11,492 nucleotides of DNA from Tessaracoccus flavescens. Its GTDB lineage: Bacteria > Actinomycetota > Actinomycetes > Propionibacteriales > Propionibacteriaceae. Made by a program: the position numbers and the translations under genes. The DNA is taken from contig DYZF01000292.1 in the NCBI GenBank assembly GCA_020741375.1, positions 1 to 11,492 of the forward strand, read 5' to 3'. How positions within the stretch are numbered: position 1 is the first letter of the stretch; every line of letters begins with the position of its first letter. The notes below the pieces were generated by a model that was not told the DNA's origin, made no database searches, and saw nothing but the letters and a program-made list of their open reading frames with translations. Shown piece after piece: positions 1 to 6,852 of the stretch.

Positions 1-151
1 CGAAGGCATCAAGGCCCACGAACATTTTAAGGTTGCCGTACATGTGCATGAGCAGGAATGCGATCATGATCAAGCCAGTCACGGCCATGATGGCCTTCTT
101 GACGACCGTAGTTCGCACCGCTCGTTGATGAATGGTGAGTGATGTTGCCAC
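1..151 (-). CDS. sdhC: Succinate dehydrogenase cytochrome b subunit, N-terminal fragment (runs off left edge)
   Basis: The minus-strand frame opens at a GTG and reads through to the window edge with about 50 codons. It begins VATSLTIHQRAVRTTVVKKA and continues with IMAVTGLIMIAFLLMHMYGN and then LKMFVGLDAF. The K-A-I-M-A-V-T-G-L start of a first membrane helix, followed by H-M-x-G-N-L-K-x-F, is the typical opening of the b558-type cytochrome subunit that anchors succinate dehydrogenase/fumarate reductase and carries heme (the His of HMYGNL is a likely ligand). SdhA and SdhB would be expected further left. An in-frame GTG at 157 is an alternative start. GTG 151 is preferred because a TANNNT box lies 6 nt upstream with no Shine-Dalgarno sequence, which suggests a leaderless transcript. 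The gene lies 93 nt after trmD on the same strand. Other frames here give no recognisable protein. Confidence 0.8.
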   Translation of the reverse strand, partial: MATSLTIHQRAVRTTVVKKAIMAVTGLIMIAFLLMHMYGNLKMFVGLDAF

Positions 152-157
152 GGCCAC

Positions 158-163
158 ACTCTA
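158..163 (-). promoter_or_regulatory. Candidate -10 box for sdhC (leaderless start)
   Basis: TAGAGT on the minus strand fits the actinobacterial TANNNT -10 pattern. It ends 6 nt before the GTG at 151, so transcription would start at or next to the start codon. No convincing -35 hexamer or Shine-Dalgarno sequence is visible. Confidence 0.35.
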
Positions 164-244
164 GCCAAACCGAGGGAGCCGATGGGCAGGCGGGGCCGGT
201 AAGTCCAAATGCGACGCGACTACCCCATTTACGCACCAAAACGC

Positions 245-955
245 TTACGTTATCCGGTCGTTATCGTCCAGTAGGTCGGGGCGTCGAATCCTCGTTCGTT
301 CCACCGCTTGATCCCGTCGCCACTGGGCAATCAGCGCATGATTGCCGCTCAGTAGGACCTCTGGAATCCCACGATCTCGCCACACCGGCGGCTTCGTGTA
401 GTTGGGATACTCCAGCAACTGGTGTCCCGGAGAGTGAGATTCCTCATCCAAGGACGCCGGGTTGCCGATCACGCCCGGCAGCAGTCGGACGACGGCTTCG
501 GTGATGGCCAGGACGGCCACCTCTCCCCCGTTGAGCACGTAGTCGCCCAGGCTGACTTCGACCACCTCATACGTGTCGGCGGCATAGTCCAAGACCCGCT
601 GATCGATGCCCTCGTACCGACCGCATGCGAACACCAGCCGCTGCTTCTCGGCCAGTTCGTAGGCCAGCGCCTGCGTGAATGGCTGGCCGGCCGGCGTCGG
701 CACGACGATCGTCATCGGCAGCGGCGATTCCGCCTCGAGGGCGTCGAACGCCTCGCCCCACGGCTCGGGCTTCATCACCATGCCGGCGCCTCCGCCGTAG
801 GGCGTGTCGTCGGTGGTGTGGTGGCGGTCATGCGTCCAGGTGCGCAGGTCGTGCACCTCGAGATCGACGATGCCGTTGGCGATGGCCTTGCCCACCAAGC
901 TCAGGTGGAGTGGGGCCATGTAGTCGGGGAAGATCGTGACGACGTCGAGCCTCAT
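245..955 (-). CDS. trmD: tRNA (guanine-N1)-methyltransferase TrmD
   Basis: 236-aa SPOUT methyltransferase that makes m1G37 in tRNAs using S-adenosylmethionine and so prevents +1 frameshifting. Visible family signatures are IFP (8-10), [17 protein letters not shown] (49-65), the knot segment [13 protein letters not shown] (109-121), and [13 protein letters not shown] followed by [11 protein letters not shown] (133-165). The C-terminal tRNA-binding domain has [11 protein letters not shown] and [17 protein letters not shown]. Length is normal. Arg157 matches E. coli Arg154. The residue 15 positions later, where E. coli has the catalytic Asp169, is Glu172 here (context SLDEESH), which is unusual. 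The ATG overlaps the rimM stop as ATGA, with GGAGG 7 nt upstream inside rimM, so the two are translationally coupled. The stop is TAA at 247-245. Confidence 0.97.
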   Translation of the reverse strand: MRLDVVTIFPDYMAPLHLSLVGKAIANGIVDLEVHDLRTWTHDRHHTTDDTPYGGGAGMVMKPEPWGEAFDALEAESPLPMTIVVPTPAGQPFTQALAYELAEKQRLVFACGRYEGIDQRVLDYAADTYEVVEVSLGDYVLNGGEVAVLAITEAVVRLLPGVIGNPASLDEESHSPGHQLLEYPNYTKPPVWRDRGIPEVLLSGNHALIAQWRRDQAVERTRIRRPDLLDDNDRIT

Positions 956-1473
956 TCGATGTCCTCCAACAAACCGGCGACATCGGCGAGCTGCACGTGC
1001 CCGGCCTCGAGGTCGACGACGGGCACCAGTGCGCTCACGAAGGGAATCAGTCGTTCCTCTCCATCAGCGTCCACTTGGAGCAAATCCTGAGCGGGAAGGT
1101 GGAGCACCTCACGCACGGTGCCGACGGCGGCGCCGTCGGCCGACAGCACGGTCAGCCCCACGAGTTGGCGGTCGAAGAACTCGTCCGGTTCGCTCGGCCG
1201 CTCATCCTCCGGCACGCGGGCGCGCAGCAGCTCCCCCGTCACTGTCTCGACCGCGGTGCGATCCGGGTATCCGACAAAGGACGCGATGAGCTTGCCGCGG
1301 TTCCATTTCACGTCGGCCAGTTCAACCGGCTTGCGGCCCTCGCCGAGCAGGACGGTGCCGCCGCGCACGAATCGACGCGCCGGCTCGTCGGTGCGCACGT
1401 CGATGAAGACATCTCCCTTGATGCCGTGCGCGCGGCCCACTTTTCCGATCGTCACCTCGACAAGCTTCGACAC
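952..1473 (-). CDS. rimM: Ribosome maturation factor RimM
   Basis: 173-aa 30S assembly factor that binds ribosomal protein S19 and helps mature the 3' domain of 16S rRNA. The N-terminal RimM domain shows [19 protein letters not shown] (7-25). The C-terminal PRC-barrel shows [17 protein letters not shown] (98-114), PAQDLLQV (127-134) and [13 protein letters not shown] (142-154). The frame is open 19 codons further upstream, but GTG 1473 is chosen because GGAAGG sits 6 nt before it and the family N-terminus aligns there. The longer version would run into the hairpin downstream of khpA. The stop overlaps the trmD start by 4 nt. The 79-nt gap to khpA contains a strong hairpin, so rimM-trmD may be transcribed at least partly from its own promoter. 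Confidence 0.95.
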   Translation of the reverse strand: MSKLVEVTIGKVGRAHGIKGDVFIDVRTDEPARRFVRGGTVLLGEGRKPVELADVKWNRGKLIASFVGYPDRTAVETVTGELLRARVPEDERPSEPDEFFDRQLVGLTVLSADGAAVGTVREVLHLPAQDLLQVDADGEERLIPFVSALVPVVDLEAGHVQLADVAGLLEDIE

Positions 1474-1512
1474 CTCAGTCCTTCCAACTATTGACAGGTT
1501 CCAGCGACGAGA

Positions 1513-1541
1513 AAGCCCCGGACGGTGCACGTCCGGGGCTT
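1513..1541 (-). terminator. 12-bp GC-rich hairpin between khpA and rimM (terminator or attenuator)
   Basis: Perfect inverted repeat of AAGCCCCGGACG and its complement around the 5-nt loop GTGCA. On the minus strand the stem is followed by TTTCTC, a short imperfect U-tract. It lies 12 nt after the khpA stop and 40 nt before the rimM start, which is right for an intrinsic terminator of rpsP-khpA. Because the weak tail may allow read-through, it could instead act as an attenuator or processing stem setting the ratio of S16/KhpA to RimM/TrmD. Confidence 0.7.
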
Positions 1542-1552
1542 ACCCAGTGGTT

Positions 1553-1801
1553 TCAGCGGCGTCCGGGACGGTCGACGTCGACGAAATCGACGCGGACGCT
1601 TTCCTTGCCGGCCAGCGCTCCGATCACCGTGCGCAGTGCCTGCGCGGTGCGGCCCTGGCGGCCGATCACCTTGCCGACGTCCTCGGGGTTCACGCGAACC
1701 TCCAACAGACGCCCGCGGCGCAGGTCCTTGTCCTTGACGGTCACATCGTCGGGGTTCGACACGATCCCAGCGACGAGGTGCTCAAGGGCCTCGGCGAGCA
1801 T
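1553..1801 (-). CDS. khpA: KH-domain RNA-binding protein KhpA
   Basis: 82-aa single type II KH-domain protein. The GxxG loop is G47-R-Q-G50 within VGKVIGRQGRTAQALRTVI (42-60), preceded by LLEVRVNPED (32-41). The domain fills nearly the whole protein. The family binds structured RNA, pairs with KhpB/Jag where that is present, and is linked to cell size and RNA stability. In actinobacteria it sits conservatively between rpsP and rimM. The ATG overlaps the last base of the rpsP stop (TGATG), which implies translational coupling; a weak AGAGG lies just upstream. The stop TGA at 1555-1553 is followed by the hairpin at 1513-1541. KhpB/Jag is not in this window. Confidence 0.95.
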   Translation of the reverse strand: MLAEALEHLVAGIVSNPDDVTVKDKDLRRGRLLEVRVNPEDVGKVIGRQGRTAQALRTVIGALAGKESVRVDFVDVDRPGRR

Positions 1802-2325
1802 CAGGCCTCTTCCGCAGGAGCCTCGGCGTCGGCAGCTTCCTCAGCCGGAGCCTCGTCGGCGAGGGCTTCCTCAGCGGCGGCCTCTTCGGCGGGAGCCTCG
1901 GCGGCGGTAGCCTCTTCAGCAGCCTTGGCAGCGGCAGCCTCTTCAGCCTTCTTCTTGGCCTTGGAGATGGCGGGAGCGGTGGCGTCGCCGTCCTCAGCCA
2001 GCGCAGCGGCGAACGCGGCTTCGCGATCGCGCGGCTCGGGCTGCGGGTCAACACCCGACGGCGTCTTGTCGCCGGTGAACTGCTGCCAGTCGCCAGTGCG
2101 CTTGAGGATGGCGACGACGGCCTCGGTGGGCTGGGCGCCAACGGAGAGCCAGTACTGAGCGCGCTCAGAGTTGACTCGGATCACCGACGGATCGTTCTTC
2201 GGGTGGTACAGGCCGATCTCTTCGATGGCCTGACCGTCGCGCTTGGCGCGGGAGTCGATGACGATGATGCGGTAGTGGGGCGAGCGAATCTTGCCGAGAC
2301 GCTTGAGACGAATCTTGGTTGCCAC
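1801..2325 (-). CDS. rpsP: 30S ribosomal protein S16 with long Ala/Glu-rich C-terminal extension
   Basis: 174-aa S16, a primary 16S rRNA-binding protein of the 30S body. Residues 1-84 form the conserved domain: [39 protein letters not shown], and [18 protein letters not shown]. Residues about 86-174 are an extension that starts with a short basic stretch (SKAKKKAEE) and continues as near-repeats of A-E-E-A and A-E-A-P. Extended S16 is normal in actinobacteria, but the tail here exceeds half the protein. The start is GTG 2325, with GGAG about 12 nt upstream. An upstream in-frame start at 2388 would add 21 unrelated residues and is rejected. First gene of the rpsP-khpA(-rimM-trmD) unit; khpA begins on the last base of its TGA. 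Confidence 0.96.
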   Translation of the reverse strand: MATKIRLKRLGKIRSPHYRIIVIDSRAKRDGQAIEEIGLYHPKNDPSVIRVNSERAQYWLSVGAQPTEAVVAILKRTGDWQQFTGDKTPSGVDPQPEPRDREAAFAAALAEDGDATAPAISKAKKKAEEAAAAKAAEEATAAEAPAEEAAAEEALADEAPAEEAADAEAPAEEA

Positions 2326-2545
2326 TGTTGTGGTTTCTCCTGAGTTAAGAGCCTGGGTACAGACAAACTTTTCTGGACGCGATCTCACGTGTGGGGCACG
2401 CAGGATGCAAACCTATGGACTCATTCGGGCGCGTGAGAGGGCACGCACGAAAGAGGTGCATCGGACATTGTGCCAGATGGGGCCGCTGCTCCCCAAACGA
2501 CACGGCAGTGGAAGCCGCTCGCGCCACCCCACCTACGATGGGGGC
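2326..2545. promoter_or_regulatory. Divergent promoter region between rpsP and the metallopeptidase
   Basis: About 220 nt without a credible gene. On the minus side it holds the rpsP Shine-Dalgarno sequence (AGGAG near 2337-2341) and one possible -10, TAGGTT at 2415-2410, which would give a 5' leader of roughly 80 nt. No -35 box was convincing. On the plus side it ends in the -10 of the metallopeptidase. Open frames extending into it lack family similarity and overlap the rpsP start. Confidence 0.45.
2534..2539 (+). promoter_or_regulatory. Candidate -10 box for the metallopeptidase (leaderless start)
   Basis: TACGAT (TANNNT) ends 6 nt before GTG 2546 and no Shine-Dalgarno sequence separates them, so the mRNA probably starts at the GTG. 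No clear -35 is seen. Confidence 0.45.
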
Positions 2546-2890
2546 GTGCAGATCAGTGACGACGACTTCGGGGCCTTGGTCGAGGAAGCCTTGGCCGCTC
2601 TCCCCGACCAACTCACCGATGGGCTCGACAACCTGATCTTCGTCATCGAGGACGAACCTGACGATGGCTCGGATTCGTTGGGTTGGTACGAGGGCACCGC
2701 CCTGACCGAGCGTGACGAGTACGGCTACGGCCAGCTACCCGATCGGATCGTGCTGTTCAGCGGCCCCCTCACCCGGATGTGCACGTCCGAGGACGAGCTC
2801 TACGAGGAGATCTCGATCACCTTGATCCACGAACTGGGCCACTACCACGGTATCGAGGAAGAAGCCCTGCACGAGCTGGGGTGGGGCTGA
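2546..2890 (+). CDS. Small zincin-like metallopeptidase family protein
   Basis: 114-aa protein of the minimal zincin family (Pfam PF06262-like), common and largely uncharacterised in actinobacteria. The zinc site is HELGHYHG at 95-102 (His95, Glu96, His99), followed by IEEEALHELGW, matching the family pattern HExxHxxG...E...LGW. Upstream are the family features VVIEDEP-like FVIEDEPDD (32-40), GWYEGTALTER (46-56) and LPDRIVLFSGPL (64-75). There is no signal peptide or membrane segment, so it is cytoplasmic. GTG 2546 is chosen because the family begins near residue VQISDDDF and a TANNNT box lies 6 nt upstream. A longer frame from 2291 would overlap the rpsP start and lacks similarity. Convergent with the S49 protease gene, 10 nt away. 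Substrate unknown. Confidence 0.9.
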   Translation: MQISDDDFGALVEEALAALPDQLTDGLDNLIFVIEDEPDDGSDSLGWYEGTALTERDEYGYGQLPDRIVLFSGPLTRMCTSEDELYEEISITLIHELGHYHGIEEEALHELGWG

Positions 2891-2898
2891 GCCCCACC
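2880..2898. terminator. Hairpin between convergent metallopeptidase and S49 protease genes
   Basis: GGTGGGGCT and its exact complement AGCCCCACC flank a single central base, so about 7 bp would pair in RNA with a small loop. It covers the metallopeptidase stop codon and lies between the two convergent stops. Neither side has a U-tract, so it is a weak bidirectional terminator candidate at most. Confidence 0.4.
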
Positions 2899-2900
2899 GC

Positions 2901-4109
2901 CTAGCCGCAGACGGAGGCGAGATCCCCGGCGAAGGCCAAGGGCTGACGGGCCTCGCAGAACGCGGCGCTGACGCCGGGGACGATGCCGTCGCCCTGATCC
3001 GCCTTCGGCGCTGTGCCATCGGCCCGCTCCGCGCCCAGAAGTGCCTCCCATGCCGACGGCGCACGAACGGCCTCGACTGTCATGTCGGCCGGATCGATGC
3101 CGACGGTCTCGGCCACGTGGAAGTAGAAATCCTCCCGGCTCATAGTGCCATCGGTCAGCCCCACTTCTTCGGCCCGCTTGGTGTCGAAGAGGTGTGCGCC
3201 CAACTCATTCTTGATCGTCGCGGCGGGAATGCCGCGGTGGTCAGCGACGTGGTTGACGAAGTTGTCGTACTCGTTGGCCAGGCCGGTTTGGTAGTGCGTG
3301 CGCTCCTCGGCGGTGATCGGACGGTACGGGTTGCCGAAGTCCTTGCCGGTGCCTGCGGAGAGGTACTCACTGGTGATACCGCCGGTGGTCGTGACGCCGG
3401 ACTCGAGGATGTTGCCGCTGGTGGCGACGACGCCGTCGTACTGCATGAAGGGGCCGAAGATCACGCCGATGGACCCCACCAAAGCGCCGTGGTCCGCGAT
3501 GATCTCGTCGGCACTCGCAGTGGCATACACGCCGCCAGAGGCGGACATGCTCGTGACGTGGACGAAGGCCATCTTTCCGGTGCGCTCTTGGTACCGCTCG
3601 ACGGCGTCGCTGATGGCTTTCGAGCCGCCGATGCTGCCGCCGGGGGTGTTGACGAGCAGGACCAGCGCTTCGGCCTCATCATCGGCGAGGTTGTCGATCT
3701 GTGCGGCGATCTCGTTGCCGTACGTGCCCCCGGTGAGGAGGCTGCCATCAGACACATCGGAGAGAATCGCGCCGCTGATCGGAATGGCCCGCACCTTGGC
3801 GGAGCCGCTGCCCCAGAGCGGCGCCAGTTGCGTCGTCGTGGTGGCTCCCGCACCAGACAGGAGCGCGCCGGCGCCCACGAGCATCAGGATCAGCGTGAAG
3901 ACGATGGCCGCGATGGCGCCGGCCAACGACGCACCGATGGCGAAGCCGCTGCCCAGCCCGAAGCCCCTCGCGAAGGCGCTCGGCTGCTTGCGCGGCGGGC
4001 CGTAGCTCGGCTGTGGCGCTTGGGGCGCGGCGGGCCTGGCCTGCCCTGGATCCGCGGCGCGGTCGCCGGCTGCCGGGGGCGGGAAGTTGTTGGTGGGCTG
4101 GTCGGTCAT
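2901..4109 (-). CDS. sppA: S49 family peptidase (signal peptide peptidase SppA-like), membrane-anchored
   Basis: 402-aa serine protease expected to degrade cleaved signal peptides and membrane-protein fragments outside the membrane. A Pro/Ala/Gln-rich cytoplasmic tail (1-45) leads to one membrane helix (about 53-88). The S49 domain follows: PISGAI (110-115), LLVNTPGGSIGGS (151-163), then the nucleophile Ser191 in SASGGVYATASADEI. The general-base Lys256 is in GKDFGNPYRPIT, matching the Ser/Lys dyad of short Bacillus-type SppA. The Ser-Lys spacing is 65 residues, some 13 longer than I recall for B. subtilis. Two C-terminal cysteines (385, 401) could form a disulfide. AAGGAGG lies 5 nt before the ATG. 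The 39-nt gap after the amidohydrolase contains a possible own -10 (TACTCT). Confidence 0.9.
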   Translation of the reverse strand: MTDQPTNNFPPPAAGDRAADPGQARPAAPQAPQPSYGPPRKQPSAFARGFGLGSGFAIGASLAGAIAAIVFTLILMLVGAGALLSGAGATTTTQLAPLWGSGSAKVRAIPISGAILSDVSDGSLLTGGTYGNEIAAQIDNLADDEAEALVLLVNTPGGSIGGSKAISDAVERYQERTGKMAFVHVTSMSASGGVYATASADEIIADHGALVGSIGVIFGPFMQYDGVVATSGNILESGVTTTGGITSEYLSAGTGKDFGNPYRPITAEERTHYQTGLANEYDNFVNHVADHRGIPAATIKNELGAHLFDTKRAEEVGLTDGTMSREDFYFHVAETVGIDPADMTVEAVRAPSAWEALLGAERADGTAPKADQGDGIVPGVSAAFCEARQPLAFAGDLASVCG

Positions 4110-4129
4110 GAGGGCCTCCTTGGTGAGCC

Positions 4130-4135
4130 AGAGTA
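4130..4135 (-). promoter_or_regulatory. Candidate -10 box for sppA
   Basis: TACTCT followed by GG on the minus strand, 20 nt before the sppA ATG and upstream of its Shine-Dalgarno sequence. The same context (GG-TANNNT-GG) precedes ffh and the HTH gene. No -35 hexamer was convincing. Confidence 0.35.
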
Positions 4136-4148
4136 TCCGGGGTCCTGA

Positions 4149-5219
4149 TCAGCCCACGAGCTGGCCACGAAGCACCATGGCCACCGGACGCCGCAGTGAG
4201 GTCAGATCCCGCCTGGGGTCGGCGTCGAGCACGATGAGGTCTGCGCTGGCGCCGGCCACGAGGCCTTCGGCCCCCAACCACTCACGCGCGCCCCAACTGG
4301 CGGCGGCGACCGTGTAATCGGCGCCGGCAACCTCAGCGATGGCGTCGATCTCATCCTTGATGCGCCCATGCTCGATGACGGTGCCGGCGTCGGTCCCTGT
4401 GTATACCGCGACCCCCGCCTCGATGGCGGAACAGATCGTCTCCCGACGTCGGGCGTGCAGGTCCATCATGTGCGCGTAGTAGGTGGGGAACTTCTCCTGT
4501 GCAGGCTCGGCGTAGAACGGGAACAGGTCCAGGTTGATCATCGTCGGCACCAGAGCCGTGCCGTTGGCCACCATCTGGTCGATGACGTCAGCGGTGAGGC
4601 CGGTGCCGTGTTCGATGCAGTCGATGCCGGCCGCCACCAGTTCGGCCACCGCCTGCTCGCCGAAGCAGTGCGCAGTCACCCGGGCGCCCTCGTCGTGCGC
4701 GGCAGCGATCGCCTCCGCAGCGACGTCCGCCGGCCACAGCGGTGCTAGGTCTCCGACGGAGCGGTCGATCCAGTCGCCCACCAGCTTGATCCATCCATCG
4801 CCGGAGCGGGCCTCATGGCGGACCTGCTCCACGAGGCGCTCCGGCTCCACCTCAACACCGAGGTTGCGGATGTAGCGCTTGGGGCGGGCGATGTGTCGGC
4901 CGGAGCGAAGCAGGCGAGGCAGATCGTCCTCGCTCTGCATCCACCGCGAATCGTGCTGCGAGCCGTTGTCGCGGATCAGCATGGTGCCGCCGGATAGGTC
5001 TGCGACGGCATGAGCGCGTGCCCGCTCGGCACCGACATCGCCTTCAACACCCAGCCCGACGTGGGAGTGGGCGTCCACGAGCCCCGGAATCACCCACGCA
5101 TCACGGGCGATCGTCTGCGCGCCGGCAACCGGCCGGTCGGTGAGGACGCCGTCGGCGATCCAGAAATCGCGGGGCTCCTCGTCGGGAAGGAAAGTGCCGT
5201 GGAGGTGGAGGGCGGTCAT
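4149..5219 (-). CDS. Amidohydrolase family metal-dependent hydrolase (imidazolonepropionase/prolidase-like)
   Basis: 356-aa cytoplasmic TIM-barrel amidohydrolase. All five expected metal ligands are seen: H51-x-H53 in PGLVDAHSHVG, Lys145 (GWIKLVGDW, probable carboxylated lysine of a binuclear centre), His184 in VTAHCFGEQAV, His204 in CIEHGTGL, and Asp277 in YTGTDAG. The C-terminus has ADLIVLDADP and VAMVLRGQLVG, the usual closing beta-sandwich strands. The subgroup resembles Xaa-Pro-dipeptidase-like and imidazolonepropionase-related hydrolases, but the substrate cannot be told from sequence. ATG 5219 is preferred over GTG 5228 because AGGGTGG lies 5 nt upstream of it. It starts 20 nt after the ffh stop on the same strand, so it is probably co-transcribed with ffh. 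No hydantoin or histidine pathway genes are adjacent. Confidence 0.88.
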   Translation of the reverse strand: MTALHLHGTFLPDEEPRDFWIADGVLTDRPVAGAQTIARDAWVIPGLVDAHSHVGLGVEGDVGAERARAHAVADLSGGTMLIRDNGSQHDSRWMQSEDDLPRLLRSGRHIARPKRYIRNLGVEVEPERLVEQVRHEARSGDGWIKLVGDWIDRSVGDLAPLWPADVAAEAIAAAHDEGARVTAHCFGEQAVAELVAAGIDCIEHGTGLTADVIDQMVANGTALVPTMINLDLFPFYAEPAQEKFPTYYAHMMDLHARRRETICSAIEAGVAVYTGTDAGTVIEHGRIKDEIDAIAEVAGADYTVAAASWGAREWLGAEGLVAGASADLIVLDADPRRDLTSLRRPVAMVLRGQLVG

Positions 5220-5239
5220 GGCGACCACCCTACCGACGG

Positions 5240-6763
5240 CTAGAACTTCGGCTTGTTCTCGTTGAACATCTTCTGCAGTTCGGGCGGCAACTGGAAGTCG
5301 TCGAGGGTCTGGGGTGCGGCCGGTGCGGCAGGCTGCTGAGGAGCGGCGGGGCGCGGCTGCGGAGCCGGGCGTCCCTTCTTGCCCTTCTGGCGCTTCTGCT
5401 TGCGGCCCCCGCCCATGCCGGGCATCCCAGGCATTCCGGGCATGCCACCCATGCCGCCCATTCCGCCTGCCATCGACTCCATCATCTTGCGAGCCTCGAC
5501 GAATCGGTTGACGAGCTTGTTTACCTCGGACACCTGAACGCCTGCGCCCTTGGCGATGCGGGCGCGGCGCGAACCGTTGAGGATCGAGACGTCGTCACGC
5601 TCCTTCGGCGTCATCGAGAAGATAATGGCCTCGATGCGGTCGATCTCTCGCTCATCGATCTCGTTGATGGCCTGCTTGAACTGGCCGGCACCGGGCAGCA
5701 TGCCGAGGATCTTCGACATGGGGCCCATCTTGCGCAGCTGCTGCATCTGGGACAGGAAGTCTTGGAGGCCGAACTGGTTCTTGCCCATGAGCTTCTCGGC
5801 CGCACGGCGCGATTCCTCGGCGTCGAAGGTCTTCTCCGCCTGCTCGATGAGGGTGAGCATGTCGCCCATGCCGAGGATGCGCGAGGCCATCCGGTCCGGG
5901 TGGAACATGTCGAAATCGGCGAGACCCTCACCGTTCGACGCAAACATGATCGGCTTGCCGAGCACCCGGGCGATCGACAGGGCGGCGCCACCGCGGGCGT
6001 CGCCGTCGAGCTTGGTGAGGACGACACCGTCGACGCCGACGCCCTCATCGAAGGCCTTGGCGGTGTTGACGGCGTCCTGGCCGATCATGGCGTCGACGAC
6101 GAACAGAGTCTCGTCGGGGTTGACCGCCGCCTTGATGTTGGCGGCCTGCTGCATGAGCTCTTGATCGACGCCCAAACGACCGGCGGTATCGACGATCACG
6201 ACGTCGTACAGCTTGGCCTCTGCGTGCGCGATGGCGCGCCGAGCCACCTCCACCGGATCACCGACGCCGTTGCCGGGCTCGGGCGCGAAGACGTGGGCGC
6301 CAGCGCGCTCGCCGACGATCTGGAGCTGGTTGACGGCGTTGGGGCGCTGGAGGTCTGCGGCCACGAGCAGCGGGGTGTGCTTCTCCGACTTCAGCCACGT
6401 GGCGAGCTTGCCGGCGAGCGTCGTCTTACCCGCACCCTGGAGGCCGGCGAGCATGATCACCGTCGGGGGGCGCTTCGCGAACCGGATCGGGCGCGCTTCC
6501 CCACCGAGGATGCTGATGAGCTCCTCGTTGACGAACTTGATCACCTGCTGCGACGGGTTCAGCGCCTTGCTCAGCTCGGCATCGAGGGCACGCGCCTTGA
6601 CGGCGGAGACGAACTCCTTGACGACGCCAAGGTTGACGTCCGCCTCCAGCAGCGCGATGCGGATCTCACGCATCGTCGCATCGATGTCGGCCTCGGTGAG
6701 GCGACCCTTGGAGCGGAGTCCCTTGAAGACGGTGGAGAGCCGGTCTTGCAGAGTGTCGAACAC
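5240..6763 (-). CDS. ffh: Signal recognition particle protein Ffh (SRP54)
   Basis: 507-aa SRP GTPase that binds 4.5S/SRP RNA and signal sequences and delivers nascent membrane proteins to FtsY. The N domain is about 1-88. The G domain has the P-loop GLQGAGKTT (107-115), DTAGR (192-196) and TKLDGDARGGA (250-260). The M domain spans about 300-435, with the RNA-binding helices around LNGSRRARIAKGAGVQVSEV (395-414). A Gly/Met-rich segment of GMGGM/PGM repeats (431-450), a basic KQKRQKGKKGR patch and an Ala/Pro-rich linker lead to a conserved-looking C-terminal tail LPPELQKMFNENKPKF. The extension is longer than in E. coli (453 aa) but typical of actinobacteria. Start is GTG 6763 with GAAGGG about 9 nt upstream. 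Divergent from the SPFH gene. Confidence 0.97.
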   Translation of the reverse strand: MFDTLQDRLSTVFKGLRSKGRLTEADIDATMREIRIALLEADVNLGVVKEFVSAVKARALDAELSKALNPSQQVIKFVNEELISILGGEARPIRFAKRPPTVIMLAGLQGAGKTTLAGKLATWLKSEKHTPLLVAADLQRPNAVNQLQIVGERAGAHVFAPEPGNGVGDPVEVARRAIAHAEAKLYDVVIVDTAGRLGVDQELMQQAANIKAAVNPDETLFVVDAMIGQDAVNTAKAFDEGVGVDGVVLTKLDGDARGGAALSIARVLGKPIMFASNGEGLADFDMFHPDRMASRILGMGDMLTLIEQAEKTFDAEESRRAAEKLMGKNQFGLQDFLSQMQQLRKMGPMSKILGMLPGAGQFKQAINEIDEREIDRIEAIIFSMTPKERDDVSILNGSRRARIAKGAGVQVSEVNKLVNRFVEARKMMESMAGGMGGMGGMPGMPGMPGMGGGRKQKRQKGKKGRPAPQPRPAAPQQPAAPAAPQTLDDFQLPPELQKMFNENKPKF

Positions 6764-6797
6764 TAACTTTGCCCTTCGCAGTTACGAACAGTGACCC

Positions 6798-6803
6798 AGA
6801 ATA
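6798..6803 (-). promoter_or_regulatory. Candidate -10 box for ffh
   Basis: TATTCT in GGTATTCTGG on the minus strand would start transcription near 6791 and give a leader of about 28 nt containing the ffh Shine-Dalgarno sequence. The identical decamer precedes the HTH gene (8611-8620). No strong -35 is seen. Confidence 0.45.
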
Positions 6804-6852
6804 CCGAGGCCACCCGCTTCCGGCCGAAACGTCTTCCGCCACCGCTCCTTTA

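Noticed and set aside
27..239. 70-aa minus-strand open frame over the sdhC start
   Set aside because: Another minus-strand frame over the same bases gives a clear SdhC N-terminus; this frame has no similarity.
241..257. AACG-TAAG-CGTT inverted repeat at the end of trmD as a terminator
   Set aside because: The stem is only 4 bp and AT-containing, overlapping the stop codon; too weak to support.
1118..2158. 346-aa plus-strand open frame antisense to rimM, khpA and rpsP
   Set aside because: It lies opposite three well-recognised genes, crosses their junctions, is dominated by Ser/Ala runs mirroring the repetitive rpsP tail, and has no family similarity or ribosome binding site.
2291..2545. 85-codon upstream extension of the metallopeptidase
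   Set aside because: It would overlap the rpsP start and read through its promoter, and the residues do not match the family, which starts near GTG 2546.
3117..4148. 343-aa plus-strand open frame antisense to the S49 protease gene
   Set aside because: High-GC codon use in the real gene keeps the antisense frame open. The protein has no recognisable domain, and the sense strand carries the Ser/Lys dyad and a good Shine-Dalgarno sequence.
5762..6766. 334-aa plus-strand open frame antisense to ffh
   Set aside because: It mirrors the ffh coding sequence, has no motif, and ends at the ffh start. A shadow frame.
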